Positions 15,762-24,905 of a DNA stretch of 60,116 nucleotides are shown here, piece by piece. Every line of letters starts with the position of its first letter. Position 1 is the stretch's first letter. Origin of the DNA: an uncultured Erythrobacteraceae bacterium (lineage in GTDB: Bacteria > Pseudomonadota > Alphaproteobacteria > Sphingomonadales > Sphingomonadaceae); assembly GCA_946482075.1 (NCBI GenBank), contig CAMLQG010000009.1:1-60116 (forward strand), read 5' to 3'. A model generated the notes under the pieces. It saw only the letters and a program-made list of their open reading frames with translations, ran no database searches and was not told where the DNA came from. The position numbers were made by a program, and so were the translations under genes.

Positions 15762-17813
15762 TCAATCCCGCGTGAAGGTCTTGCCTTCGGCGGCCGTCTT
15801 CTCGAGCAAGGCGGAGGGCTTGAAATCCTCGCCATACCTGGCTTCGAATTCCTTGAGCTTGGCGACCACCTTGTCGAGGCCGACCGTATCCCCCCAGAAC
15901 ATCGGGCCGCCGGTATAGACCGGCCAGTTGTAGCCCAGGATGGTGGCCATATCGATGTCGGAAGCGCGCAGCGCGATGCCTTCCTCCAGGCACTTCGCGC
16001 CCTCGTTGGTCACGACCAGCAGCACGCGGAACAGAATGTCCTCGTCGCTCACATCGGGGTTCTGCGGCACGCCCTTGAACTCGGCGAACCTGGCGATGAT
16101 CTCCGCCGCGGCGGGCGAGAAGGTCGCCTTGCGGTTCTCGTCATAGTCGTAGAAGCCGCCGCCGCTCTTCTGGCCGAGGCGGCCGGCTTCCACTAGGTCG
16201 CCGCGCAGCGAACGTTCGGTAGCGCCGCGCGTCAGCACGTCGAGGCCGACGAGGTCCATCATCCCGAAGGAACCCATCGCGAAACCGTAATCGGTCAGCA
16301 CCTTGTCGATCCGTTCGGGCGAGACGCCCTGGATCACCAGCTGTTCGGCCTGCAGCGTGCGCTTGGACATGATGCGGTTGGCGATGAAGCCGAAGCAGAC
16401 GCCCGACAGCACCGGGACCTTGTTGATCTTCTTGGCCAGATCCATCGAGGTCGCGACCACTTCCTTCGAGGTCTTCTCGCCGCGCACCACTTCGAGCAAG
16501 CGCATGACGTTGGCGGGCGAGAAGAAGTGCAGGCCCACCACCCATTCCGGACGCGAGGTGGCCGAAGCGATCTCGTTCAGGTCGAGGAAGGAGGTGTTGG
16601 ACGCCAGGATCGCGCCCTGCTTGCAGATCGCGTCGAGCTTGCCGAAGATGTCCTTCTTGACGGACATTTCCTCGAACACGGCCTCGATCACGAGGTCCAC
16701 GTCGGCCAGCGCGTCGAGCGAGAGCGCGGGCTTGATCAGGCCCATATACTTCTCGACCTGCTCGGCCGTCAGCGAGCCCTTGGACGCCGAACGCTCGTAA
16801 TTCTTGCGGATCACGCCGATGCCCCGATCGAGCGCTTCCTGGCTCATTTCGACCAGCGTCACGGGAACGCCAGCCTGGAGGAAGTTCATCGTGATGCCGC
16901 CGCCCATCGTGCCGGCGCCGATCACGCCCACCGTCCTGATCGGCAGGATCGGGACGCTCTTGTCGATGTCGGGCACCTTGGCGGTCGAACGTTCGCCGAA
17001 GAAGGCGTAGCGCTGGGCCGCGCTCTCGGTCGAACCGCGCAGTTCGACGAACAGTTCGCGTTCGCGCGCCATGCCTTCATCGAACGGCAGCTCGGCGGCA
17101 GCTTCCACCGCCTTCACGATGTTGGCGGACGCCTTGAATCCCTTGAACTGGCGTGCATATTTCTTCTTCATCGCATCGACGGCATCGGCGCCGCCTGCGA
17201 CCGCGCGATCGCGCACCTTGAGCAGCGGCTTGCCCTCGGCGACGACGGACCTGGCGAAAGCGATCGCGCCTTCTTCCAGCTTGCCTTCTTCCACCACGGC
17301 ATCGATCATGCCCATCGCCTGCGCCTTGGCGGCGGCCATCGGCTTGCCGCTGAGCATGATGTCGAGCGCGGTTTCGACGCCCACGATGCGCGGCAGGCGC
17401 TGCGTGCCGCCGGCGCCCGGCAACAGGCCGAGATTGACTTCGGGCAGGCCGACCTTGGCGGAGGGCACGGCCACGCGGTAGTTGCAGCCGAGCGACAATT
17501 CATAGCCGCCGCCGAGCGCGGTGCCGTGGATCGCAGCGACGGTCGGCTTGGGCGAGCTTTCGACGAGATCGATCACCTGGCGCAGATCGGGTTCCTGCAC
17601 CGGCTTGCCGAATTCGGAAATGTCGGCGCCCGCAAAGAAGGTGCGGCCGCCGCAGATCAGGACGATCGCCTTGACGTTGTCGTCCGCGATATGCGTTTCG
17701 AAGCCCTGCCAGAGCCCCTTGCGGACGTTGATCCCCAGCGCATTGACCGGCGGCGAATCGATTTCGACCACACCCACACCGTCAACCACCCGCATCTTCA
17801 GCACATCGCTCAT
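15762..17813 (-). CDS. Fused enoyl-CoA hydratase / 3-hydroxyacyl-CoA dehydrogenase (FadJ/FadB-type)
   Basis: 683 residues from the ATG at 17813 (AGAAGGG upstream). Longer frames to 17996 run into the divergent gene and lack homology. Residues 1-190 form a crotonase domain with oxyanion-hole segments ([31 protein letters not shown]) and the catalytic Glu region ([21 protein letters not shown]). The NAD-binding domain follows with [12 protein letters not shown] and the dehydrogenase motif [17 protein letters not shown], then two C-terminal helical domains. It catalyses hydration of 2-enoyl-CoA and oxidation of the 3-hydroxyacyl-CoA. No thiolase gene is adjacent. It fits a beta-oxidation-like step after CoA activation of a carboxylic-acid intermediate. 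Confidence 0.93.
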   Translation of the reverse strand: MSDVLKMRVVDGVGVVEIDSPPVNALGINVRKGLWQGFETHIADDNVKAIVLICGGRTFFAGADISEFGKPVQEPDLRQVIDLVESSPKPTVAAIHGTALGGGYELSLGCNYRVAVPSAKVGLPEVNLGLLPGAGGTQRLPRIVGVETALDIMLSGKPMAAAKAQAMGMIDAVVEEGKLEEGAIAFARSVVAEGKPLLKVRDRAVAGGADAVDAMKKKYARQFKGFKASANIVKAVEAAAELPFDEGMARERELFVELRGSTESAAQRYAFFGERSTAKVPDIDKSVPILPIRTVGVIGAGTMGGGITMNFLQAGVPVTLVEMSQEALDRGIGVIRKNYERSASKGSLTAEQVEKYMGLIKPALSLDALADVDLVIEAVFEEMSVKKDIFGKLDAICKQGAILASNTSFLDLNEIASATSRPEWVVGLHFFSPANVMRLLEVVRGEKTSKEVVATSMDLAKKINKVPVLSGVCFGFIANRIMSKRTLQAEQLVIQGVSPERIDKVLTDYGFAMGSFGMMDLVGLDVLTRGATERSLRGDLVEAGRLGQKSGGGFYDYDENRKATFSPAAAEIIARFAEFKGVPQNPDVSDEDILFRVLLVVTNEGAKCLEEGIALRASDIDMATILGYNWPVYTGGPMFWGDTVGLDKVVAKLKEFEARYGEDFKPSALLEKTAAEGKTFTRD

Positions 17814-17935
17814 GCCACAAACCCTTCTTGCAGTTCTCGAATCTTGGACCAGGCTGCACGCAGACAAGCATGATGCAGCGAATGGGCCGGTCCATACAGT
17901 CTGAACCGGATATGGCAATGGCGCGGCAGGGCTTG

Positions 17936-17957
17936 CAACGCTAGACTGACGGCGTTG
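17936..17957. promoter_or_regulatory. Inverted repeat in divergent promoter region
   Basis: CAACGC and GCGTTG arms with a 10-base centre lie between the divergent hydratase/dehydrogenase and molybdopterin oxidoreductase genes, just ahead of the latter's ribosome-binding site (GGAGGAGC). Possible operator. Confidence 0.25.
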
Positions 17958-17971
17958 GAGGAGCAGGATAG

Positions 17972-20164
17972 ATGGCCAGAGGCAATGCCGGCGCACAGGC
18001 GCCCGAAACCCGGGAAGCGGTCTCGTTCTGCCGCATCTGTTCGGGCGGCTGCGGCACGCGGCTGACGATCGGTCCGGATGACCGGATCATCTCCATCAAG
18101 GGGGACAAGGACAACCCGCTGACGCAGGGTTACGCCTGCTTCAAGGGACTGCAGGCGGGCGAGGCGCACAACCATCCCAACCGCCTGCTCCACGCGATGA
18201 AGAAACAGCCCGACGGCAGCCATGCGCCGATCGCGGCCGAACAGGCACTGGACGAGGTCGCGGCCAAATTCGCCGAGATCATCGCGCGCGACGGGCCGGA
18301 TGCGGTCGGCGCGTTCTGCGGCAATGGATCGATGCCAAATGCCACCGCCTATCCCATGGTGCGCAGCTTCGTCTATTCGCTGGGATCGAGCCAGTATTAC
18401 TCCACGCTCACCATCGACCAGTCGGCCAAGATGATCTCCTTCGGCCGGCTGGGCGCGTGGGCCGGCGGCCAGCACGAAGTCGCCGAGATGGACGTGCTGC
18501 TGCTGTTCGGCGCGAACCCGCTGGTCAGCCATGCGGCTTCGGGCCTGCTGGCCTTCAATCCGGTGCGCAATCTCAAGGAAGCCAAGGATAACGGCCTCAA
18601 GCTGATCGTCATCGATCCGCGCGAGACCGAGACGGGCTATTTCGCGGATCTGATGGTCCGCCCGCTGCCGGGGCAGGATGCGGCGATCTGCGCCGGCCTC
18701 ATTCGCCTGATCATGGCGGAAGGCTGGGACGACGCAGAGTTCTGCGCCAGGCATGTCGGCGCGGAACGGATGGCCGCGCTGGCCCGTGCGGTGGAGCCTT
18801 TCGGCGAGACCGAAGTGGAACGCCGCGCCGGGCTGGAGCCAGGCCAGCTGCGCGCCATCGCGGAAATGTTCGCGCGCGACGGCAAGGTCGGCATCGCCTA
18901 TGCCGCGACCGGGCCCAACATGACGGCGTACTCCAACCTCGCCCAGCACATGGTGGAACTGCTCAACATCGTCTGCGGCCGCTTCCCCCGCGCGGGCGAG
19001 AAAGTGCATCGCTCCAACGTGCAGGCGCCGGCTTTCCCCCGCGTCGAGCAGGTCGTGCCGGCCAGCCGCCCGTGGGAAGCCGAAGGACCGGGCCGTATCC
19101 GAGGCGTGAAATCACTGTTCGGCGAGAAGCTGAGCGGCACGCTGGCCGACGAGATTCTGACCCCGGGCGACGGCCAGCTGAAAGCGATGATCGTGGCGGG
19201 CGGCAATCCCGCGCTGTCGCTGCCCAACCAGGTGAAAGCGGCCGAGGCGCTGGAAGCGCTCGAACTGCTGGTCACGATCGATCCCTGGATGTCGCCCACC
19301 GCACGGCTGGCGGACTACATCTTCGCGCCCGCCATGCAGTATGAGCAGATCGGCTTGTCCTTCGACATTCCGGGCTTCGATTTCTGGCCCGGCAGCTGGG
19401 TGCAATACACCCCGCCTGTCGTGCCGCGGCCGGAAGGGTCGGACCTGGTGGATGACTGGTACGTCTTCTGGGCGATCGCCCGGCGGATGGGGATCGCGAT
19501 CGACTACGCCGGCCAGGGGCCGCTGCCGACCGACCATACGCCCAGCGCGCAGGACGTGCTGGCGCACAAGCTCTCCGGCTCGCAAGTGCCGCTCGAAACC
19601 ATGCGCGAGCATGCGCATGGCGCCGATTTCGCGGGCGAGCTGGGCACCGTGCTGCCTACACCCGAAGGCGACACGCCGAAATTCGACGTGATGCCGGATG
19701 ACGTCGCTGCCGAGCTTGCCGAATTCGCCGAGCGGATGTCCGTCAGCGGGCGCAATCGGCGCGACGGGAAGGACTATGATTTCCTGATGGTTACTCGCCG
19801 CCTGCGCGACCTGTTCAACAGCACGGGCACCGCGCTGCCTTCCATCCGCAAGCGCACCCCGACCAATCCCGCCTGGTTCAACGGTGCCGACATGGAGGAG
19901 CTCGGCATCGTCGAAGGCGATCCGGTGCGGCTGCGCTCATCGCTGGCGGAAGTGACGCTGGTGGCCGCGCGCGACGACAAGCTGCGCCGTGGCTGCGTGC
20001 AGACCTCGCATGGCTGGGGCGGCCTGCCCGGCGATCAGCGCGATCCGGCAAGCGGGGTCAACGTCAACCTGCTGATCGACGATGAGGAGAACTGCGAGAC
20101 GCTGAACGCGATGCCGCATTTCTCCGGCGTGCCCGTGGATGTGATCCCGCTGCCAAATAGCTAG
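17972..20164 (+). CDS. Molybdopterin-dependent oxidoreductase (DMSO-reductase family)
   Basis: 730 residues, no Tat or Sec signal, so cytoplasmic. The N-terminal [4Fe-4S] site is C20-x2-C23-x3-C27...C56. It is followed by the bis-MGD-binding core (GANPLVSHAAS; VIDPRETETGYFADL) and a C-terminal molydopterin-binding barrel (DFLMVTRRLRDLFNSTG; QTSHGWGG). In formate dehydrogenases and periplasmic nitrate reductases the molybdenum ligand is Cys or SeCys about 120 residues after the cluster; here that region reads LTIDQSAK (147-153) with no Cys, so Asp149 or Ser151 is the likely ligand. No electron-transfer subunit or membrane anchor is adjacent. It is divergent from the hydratase/dehydrogenase gene. 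The reaction is unknown: oxygen-atom transfer, hydroxylation or hydration are possible. Confidence 0.88.
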   Translation: MARGNAGAQAPETREAVSFCRICSGGCGTRLTIGPDDRIISIKGDKDNPLTQGYACFKGLQAGEAHNHPNRLLHAMKKQPDGSHAPIAAEQALDEVAAKFAEIIARDGPDAVGAFCGNGSMPNATAYPMVRSFVYSLGSSQYYSTLTIDQSAKMISFGRLGAWAGGQHEVAEMDVLLLFGANPLVSHAASGLLAFNPVRNLKEAKDNGLKLIVIDPRETETGYFADLMVRPLPGQDAAICAGLIRLIMAEGWDDAEFCARHVGAERMAALARAVEPFGETEVERRAGLEPGQLRAIAEMFARDGKVGIAYAATGPNMTAYSNLAQHMVELLNIVCGRFPRAGEKVHRSNVQAPAFPRVEQVVPASRPWEAEGPGRIRGVKSLFGEKLSGTLADEILTPGDGQLKAMIVAGGNPALSLPNQVKAAEALEALELLVTIDPWMSPTARLADYIFAPAMQYEQIGLSFDIPGFDFWPGSWVQYTPPVVPRPEGSDLVDDWYVFWAIARRMGIAIDYAGQGPLPTDHTPSAQDVLAHKLSGSQVPLETMREHAHGADFAGELGTVLPTPEGDTPKFDVMPDDVAAELAEFAERMSVSGRNRRDGKDYDFLMVTRRLRDLFNSTGTALPSIRKRTPTNPAWFNGADMEELGIVEGDPVRLRSSLAEVTLVAARDDKLRRGCVQTSHGWGGLPGDQRDPASGVNVNLLIDDEENCETLNAMPHFSGVPVDVIPLPNS

Positions 20165-20186
20165 GATACTCGACAAGGCCCGGAAC

Positions 20187-20275
20187 CGTTCGCCCTGAGC
20201 TTGTCGAAGGGCAGTTTTTCCTTTTGCAGGTCGCAAAGACAAAGAGCGGTCCTTCGACAAGCTCAGGACGAACGG
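20187..20275. repeat. Dispersed palindromic element, family A (CTGAGCTTGTCGAAGG)
   Basis: Two inverted 26-base arms, the left with CCTGAGCTTGTCGAAGG and the right with CCTTCGACAAGCTCAGG, separated by 36 bases, lie between the convergent genes at 20164 and 20326. The same arms recur at 50112-50202 and, degenerated, at 59237-59368. It can form a long hairpin and probably ends transcription from both sides. Confidence 0.85.
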
Positions 20276-20325
20276 ATCTGGAACAAGTGGCACCCGCACT
20301 TGGATAGAGCGAGTGCCCGAGCCAA

Positions 20326-21345
20326 TCAGCTCACCGCCAGCAGGAAATCGCTCCACTGGCCGTCCTGGACGTCGCCCCAGCCCGTGACGCCATCCTCGCG
20401 GACCCAGCTGGACCCGCAGATCGGCCAGCGGCAATTGTGCCAGGCATTGAAGCAGAACGCCGCCACCGTCTCGCTCTTCATGCGGAAGACGCGTCCATGC
20501 GCGTCGGTCAGTTCGAGCTGGACCGATTTGGGGAAGAAGTGGCTGTCATATTCGGTACGCTTGCGCGCCTTCACCACCGCTGCCTGTTCGCCGTCGACGA
20601 TCACCCAGCCGAAGCGCAGCGTGTCTTCTTCCTTGACGTCGAAATGACCTTTCCAGACCGGATCGAGATCGGGAGAATCGAAAGCGGTGGCGTGGAAGCA
20701 GAAACCGTCGGTGAACACGCCGGTCATCCAGCACACGGGCGGGATGCTGCGCGGCAGTTCGGGACGTTCCTCGCCCCAGGACCGGTCGCGCACATGGGTC
20801 CCGTCCACCTTGTAACGCTTGCCGCGGATCACGACTTCGCCGTCGGTCTTGAGCACCTGTTCGAGATGGACGTTGCTCGACCACACGCAGGGCGGGAACA
20901 TCTCGATGTGCATCACGTCGAAGTGATTGTCGCGTTCCTCGTCGTGATAGGTCGTGCGGAACTTCTTGCCCGGCTCGATCACCTCGACATGGTAGTTACC
21001 CGGCGTGGTGTAGTTCATGTAGCTGTTGCCGATCGCCTTCATCGGCACATAGGCGCGGTAATCGTGGATATCGATCGCGGGCGTGATGTGGCGGATGCCC
21101 TGCGCGACCATGACGCCGGTGGAGACGAGTTCCAGGTTGGGGTGCGCCCAGGTGTAGAGCACAGAATGGATCTTCGCTTCGGGCACGGAGAAGCCGAAGA
21201 ACTGCGTCTCGTTCAGATCGATGCTGGGATTCTTCTGGCGGTATTCCGGATGCATCTCCTCATCCTTGGGGTTGTAGGTCCCCATGCCGGATTCGATCTT
21301 GCGCGTGATGTAGAATTCACCGCTCGAAGGATCACTTTCAGCCAT
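20326..21345 (-). CDS. CrtC/AttH-like protein of unknown function (paralogue of the gene at 46784)
   Basis: 339 residues, no signal peptide. It aligns without gaps, at roughly 70% identity by eye, over almost the whole length with the protein at 46784. Shared blocks are EFYITRK, DLNETQ.FGFSVPEAKIH, YTWAHPNL.LVSTGVMVAQG, VDGTHVRDRSWGEER, WMTGVF..GFCFHATA and FNAWHNCRWPICG. The RDRSWGER segment matches the CrtC/AttH-like signature. Conserved His, Cys and Trp residues in the last block (AWHNCRWPICG) could be functional. The ATG has GGAGACG upstream. A terminator separates it from the TonB receptor gene upstream on the same strand. The enzymatic role is unknown; catabolic surroundings suggest action on an imported hydrophobic compound. 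Confidence 0.8.
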   Translation of the reverse strand: MAESDPSSGEFYITRKIESGMGTYNPKDEEMHPEYRQKNPSIDLNETQFFGFSVPEAKIHSVLYTWAHPNLELVSTGVMVAQGIRHITPAIDIHDYRAYVPMKAIGNSYMNYTTPGNYHVEVIEPGKKFRTTYHDEERDNHFDVMHIEMFPPCVWSSNVHLEQVLKTDGEVVIRGKRYKVDGTHVRDRSWGEERPELPRSIPPVCWMTGVFTDGFCFHATAFDSPDLDPVWKGHFDVKEEDTLRFGWVIVDGEQAAVVKARKRTEYDSHFFPKSVQLELTDAHGRVFRMKSETVAAFCFNAWHNCRWPICGSSWVREDGVTGWGDVQDGQWSDFLLAVS

Positions 21346-21402
21346 TCATCGTCTCCATCTTTTCTGCCCGTATCCATGACAGACCGTCCCCGTGGGCGCG
21401 AC

Positions 21403-21433
21403 AAAAAAGGGGCCGGGTTTCTAGCCCGGCCCC
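21403..21433 (-). terminator. Rho-independent terminator of TonB receptor gene
   Basis: Perfect 9-base arms GGGGCCGGG / CCCGGCCCC with a 7-base loop, followed on the minus strand by TTTTTT, 26 bases after the receptor stop codon. Confidence 0.9.
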
Positions 21434-21458
21434 ATCTTGGTTCAGTCTGATCCGATTA

Positions 21459-23885
21459 TCAGAAGCGCAGCGTGCCCTGGACCGCCACTTCGCGAGGACG
21501 CGAACCGTAGGCGTAGCCTTCGTTCACACCCGGCGTCACCGCGCCGCTGCGATCCTGATAGAAACCGATCACGCGTTCGTTGGTAAGGTTGCGGCCGATG
21601 AGAGCCAGCTCCCAGCTGTCGTCTTCCTTGTAAACCCGGACCGAAGCGTTCAGCAGCACGTAATCGTCCTGCTTGCTGTTCGGGCTGAAGGTCTCCGACG
21701 CGAAGTACGAGCTGGTGTAGCGCGCATCGGCGCCGAGCCCGATCATCAGATCGCCGCCCACCGGCGTGTCGTAGGTAAAGCCCAGCGAGCCGCTGAAGCG
21801 CGGAGCACGGTGCAGCTGTTCGCCCGACAGATCCTGGACGCCGCCGACGCAACCCTGCGCCGGAAGCTGGTTGCCCCAGCACGGAGCGGTGGTGAACTTC
21901 TTGTAGTCCAGATGGTTGTAGGCGCCCGAAGCCCGAATGGTCAGGCCTTCGGAAGCTTCCCAGCTGGCGCTGACTTCAAGACCGTACTGTTCGGCGTCCG
22001 CCGCGTTCTGGATCTTGTAAGACGACGTCGCGGGAACGAACGAGGTCAGCTGCAGGCCCTTGAAGATGTAGTAATAGGCCGTCGCTTCGAACGTCACCGC
22101 GCGGTTGAACATGCGGGCCTTGTAGCCCACTTCGCCGCCCTTGGCCTTTTCCGGATTGAAGACGACGCTTTGCGCGGTGTCGCCGATCGTCACCAAGCTC
22201 GGCAGCGCGATACCGCCGGACTTGTAGCCGGTCTTGAACGCGGCATAGAGCGTCTGGTCCGGAGTCGGATGCCAGGTGAGCGAGACTTCCGGCGACCAGT
22301 TGTCTTCCTTCAGGCGGCTTTCGATCGTCTGTCCCTGCGGAAGCAGGAAGCCGGTCGTGTTGCTCGGCGGGGTGTAGGTCGGATCGAAGACCTGGTGGAC
22401 GTAACGCGGCTGGCCCTGCTCGGCCCACTTCTTCGTCTTGGTGTAGCGCACACCGCCAGCCAGTTCGAGATCAGGCGTGATGTCGAACCGCGCCTGCGCG
22501 AAAGCGGACCACACCTTGCTCTTTTCCCAGGCTTCGTTGTAGCCGGCCTGATAGCTGCCCGTTGCCGGATCGGGGCCCTGGTTGAACAGGAAGAGCGCGG
22601 AATCGTGATAGTTCTTGGTGTCTTCATAATAGGCGCCAACCGTGAAGTTGAACGGCCCGTCGAAATCACTGATGATGCGCGCTTCCTGCGAGAAGCCCTT
22701 GTAGTCTTCATCGACGCCGCCATGGAAATCGACGAATTCCTGGCCGGCATAGTTACCACGCAGGCCGAACTTGTGCTTGGAATAGCCGGTGTTGGCGGTG
22801 ATCTGGAAATTGCCCAGGTCGAGGCGCTGCTGCCAGGTGAGGAGCATCGCGCTCATGCGCGAATAGGGCACGCCGCTGAACCAGCGGCGGTCGCCCACCG
22901 GACCTTCGGCATAGCGGCCGGGAAGCTGCCCCTGCGAAGTGCGGCCGTCGATGCGGCAATCGCTGATGCCGTCCCATACGCCATAGGTGGTGGGGTTGCC
23001 TTCACAGACGTCTTCGGCGGTCGAGGTGGCCGACACGTCGTTATAGCCGAGGAAGGTCGCCTTCATGACCGAGCTGTAGACCGAGCTCGGATCCCATTTC
23101 ACCGTGATGCGGCCACCCTTGCTTTCCGAGCCGGGACCCCATTTCCAGGCAGCACCCGGAAGAGCAACGGTTTCAAACGGGTTGAACGGATCGGCTGCGA
23201 GACCCTGCGCGCCATTGCGCACCCAGCCGCGCAGCTTGCTGTAGCGGCCGGCGAAGCGCACGCCGAGAGTTTCGGTGACCGGAATGCTGACCGCCGCTTC
23301 GACGTAGCGTTCCCGCGCCTTGAACTCGTAGCCACCGCGGACATAGCCGCTGAGATCGGCGGTCGGGTTGGCGGATTCGATCGAGACCACACCCGCGGTC
23401 GCGTTGCGGCCGAAGAACAGGGCTTGCGGGCCCTTCATGACCGCGACCTGCGCCAAGTCGAACATGCCGGCATAGGCGGTACGCGGACGGGCGATCTGGG
23501 TGCCGTCGACGGCGAGCGACACGGACATGTCGACACCGGCGGTGTCGGCCGTGGTGCCCACGCCGCGGATCAGGAACGAACCGCCCGAACCGGCGCCGCC
23601 GGCATAGATTTCGAGCTGCGGCGCCATCTGCGCGATCTTGGTCAGGTCGCTGGCGGCGGACCGGGCGAGATCTTCGCCACCGAAGGCGGTGACCGCAACC
23701 GGCACTTCGAGAAGGGTTTCACCCTTCGAACGCGCGGTGACGACGATCTCGCCGCTATCGGCGGCAGCGGCAGGCTCATCCTGTGCCTGCGCGATGGCGG
23801 GCACGAACAGGGCTGCCGAAATCGCCAGCACGCCGGCGCCGATGCGCAGATCGTGGGCGAGTGAATTGATGGCTTTCGGGATCAT
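21459..23885 (-). CDS. TonB-dependent receptor (third member of the local subfamily)
   Basis: 808 residues from the ATG at 23885 (GGGGAGGAG upstream); an in-frame ATG 14 codons earlier lacks a ribosome-binding site. The signal peptide ends near AIAQAQ, followed by GEIVVTARSKGETLLEVPVAVTAFGG and a plug with FLIRGVGTTADTAGVDMSVSLAVDGT and GPQALFFGRNATAGVVSIESANP. The barrel ends in GTLRF. It is related to, but more divergent than, the receptors at 7397 and 10103. The 5' leader contains a strong hairpin (23913-23938). It is divergent from the GST/flavoprotein operon that starts at 24225, so the two may share regulation and substrate. Confidence 0.93.
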   Translation of the reverse strand: MIPKAINSLAHDLRIGAGVLAISAALFVPAIAQAQDEPAAAADSGEIVVTARSKGETLLEVPVAVTAFGGEDLARSAASDLTKIAQMAPQLEIYAGGAGSGGSFLIRGVGTTADTAGVDMSVSLAVDGTQIARPRTAYAGMFDLAQVAVMKGPQALFFGRNATAGVVSIESANPTADLSGYVRGGYEFKARERYVEAAVSIPVTETLGVRFAGRYSKLRGWVRNGAQGLAADPFNPFETVALPGAAWKWGPGSESKGGRITVKWDPSSVYSSVMKATFLGYNDVSATSTAEDVCEGNPTTYGVWDGISDCRIDGRTSQGQLPGRYAEGPVGDRRWFSGVPYSRMSAMLLTWQQRLDLGNFQITANTGYSKHKFGLRGNYAGQEFVDFHGGVDEDYKGFSQEARIISDFDGPFNFTVGAYYEDTKNYHDSALFLFNQGPDPATGSYQAGYNEAWEKSKVWSAFAQARFDITPDLELAGGVRYTKTKKWAEQGQPRYVHQVFDPTYTPPSNTTGFLLPQGQTIESRLKEDNWSPEVSLTWHPTPDQTLYAAFKTGYKSGGIALPSLVTIGDTAQSVVFNPEKAKGGEVGYKARMFNRAVTFEATAYYYIFKGLQLTSFVPATSSYKIQNAADAEQYGLEVSASWEASEGLTIRASGAYNHLDYKKFTTAPCWGNQLPAQGCVGGVQDLSGEQLHRAPRFSGSLGFTYDTPVGGDLMIGLGADARYTSSYFASETFSPNSKQDDYVLLNASVRVYKEDDSWELALIGRNLTNERVIGFYQDRSGAVTPGVNEGYAYGSRPREVAVQGTLRF

Positions 23886-24224
23886 ACAGGGCTCCTCCCC
23901 TTGCGACACAATTGGCTGCAGCCGCAAGACTGCAGCCAGCTTGGGGCGGCCTTAGAGGGGAGAAATGCCCTATAACAATGAAGTACTGGAACCCGTCTTG
24001 TCTGGGCTTGCAATCCTGGAGCAGCGGGACACGAAAGCCGCGCTCCCGTTGCGAAAAGGCCACAGCGAATATCCTCTCCAGACTAGGCGGAGTGCGCCGA
24101 GAATGCATAGGGCGCGATTCCTGCCGGACGAGTTGCCTGTGTCTGCAAGTGCGCAAGACGCCCCTTCCCCCTCTCGAAGCGAAGCCCTAGACCTCGATTC
24201 AAGCATCGGGATGGAGAGGATTGC
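23886..24224. other. Divergent intergenic region between TonB receptor and GST operon
   Basis: 339 bases without a convincing gene. It holds the receptor leader with its hairpin (23913-23938) and the upstream region of the GST operon, whose ATG is preceded by GGAGAGG. Short open frames here have no ribosome-binding site or recognisable sequence. Confidence 0.6.
23913..23938 (-). promoter_or_regulatory. Perfect hairpin in the 5' leader of the TonB receptor mRNA
   Basis: 9-base arms TGGCTGCAG / CTGCAGCCA with an 8-base loop lie 28 bases upstream of the receptor start codon. Because CTGCAG is itself palindromic, the element also contains a direct repeat of TGCAGCC at 14-base spacing. It could be an operator or a structured leader that affects translation. 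Confidence 0.5.
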
Positions 24225-24905
24225 ATGATAGACCTGTATGGCGGGGAGACGCCGAACGTCTTCAAGCCCTGGATCGCGCTGGAAGAGCTGGGCGCGGAAT
24301 ACCAGCGCCTGCCGCTCGACATCATGAAGGGCGAACAGTTCACGCCCGAATTTCTGGCGATCAGCCCCAACAACAAGGTGCCTGCGATCGTCGATCACGC
24401 GCCGGCCGATGGCGGTGCGCCGATCAGCGTGATGGAATCGGGCGCGATCCTGATCTACCTGGCCGAGAAGCACGGGAAGCTGATCCCCAGCGATGCACGC
24501 CGCCGCGTGGCCTGCATCGAATGGGTGATGTGGCAGATGGCGAGCCAGGGGCCGATGGTCGGACAGGCCGGTCATTTCCGGAACTATGCGCCGGAGAAGA
24601 TCCCCTACGCGATCAAGCGTTATTCGGACGAGGCGCAGCGCATCTACAAGGTGCTCGACGTCCGGTTGGAGGGACGCGAATATATCGCCGATGACTTCTC
24701 CATCGCCGATATCGCCTGCTGGCCGTGGATCCTGTTTCGCGCGCATCACGGCGTGGAGCTGGACGCCTATCCGAACGTGACCCGCTGGTTCGAGACCATG
24801 CGCGCCCGGCCGGCGATCAACCGCATTCTCGGCGATTTCAAGTTCGAGCCGCCCAAGGGCTTCACCGATGAGGAACGGGCCCTGCTGTTCGGAAACAAGC
24901 GATGA
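24225..24905 (+). CDS. Glutathione S-transferase family protein
   Basis: 226 residues. The N-terminal domain begins MIDLYGGETPNVFKPWIALEE, with the cis-Pro strand NNKVPAIVD and the glutathione-contact motif MESGAILIYLAEKHGKLIP, which resembles the bacterial YfcG/Ure2-like class. The C-terminal helical domain has WVMWQMASQGPMVGQ and the structural motif DDFSIADIACWPWI. First gene of a five-gene operon; its stop overlaps the next start (ATGA). It may use glutathione to cleave an ether or thioether or to reduce a conjugate within that pathway; the actual substrate is unknown. Confidence 0.9.
   Translation: MIDLYGGETPNVFKPWIALEELGAEYQRLPLDIMKGEQFTPEFLAISPNNKVPAIVDHAPADGGAPISVMESGAILIYLAEKHGKLIPSDARRRVACIEWVMWQMASQGPMVGQAGHFRNYAPEKIPYAIKRYSDEAQRIYKVLDVRLEGREYIADDFSIADIACWPWILFRAHHGVELDAYPNVTRWFETMRARPAINRILGDFKFEPPKGFTDEERALLFGNKR

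Noticed and set aside
17814..17996. 61-residue N-terminal extension of the hydratase/dehydrogenase fusion
   Set aside because: It overlaps the start of the divergent molybdopterin gene and lacks homology. ATG 17813 with AGAAGGG gives the normal crotonase N-terminus.
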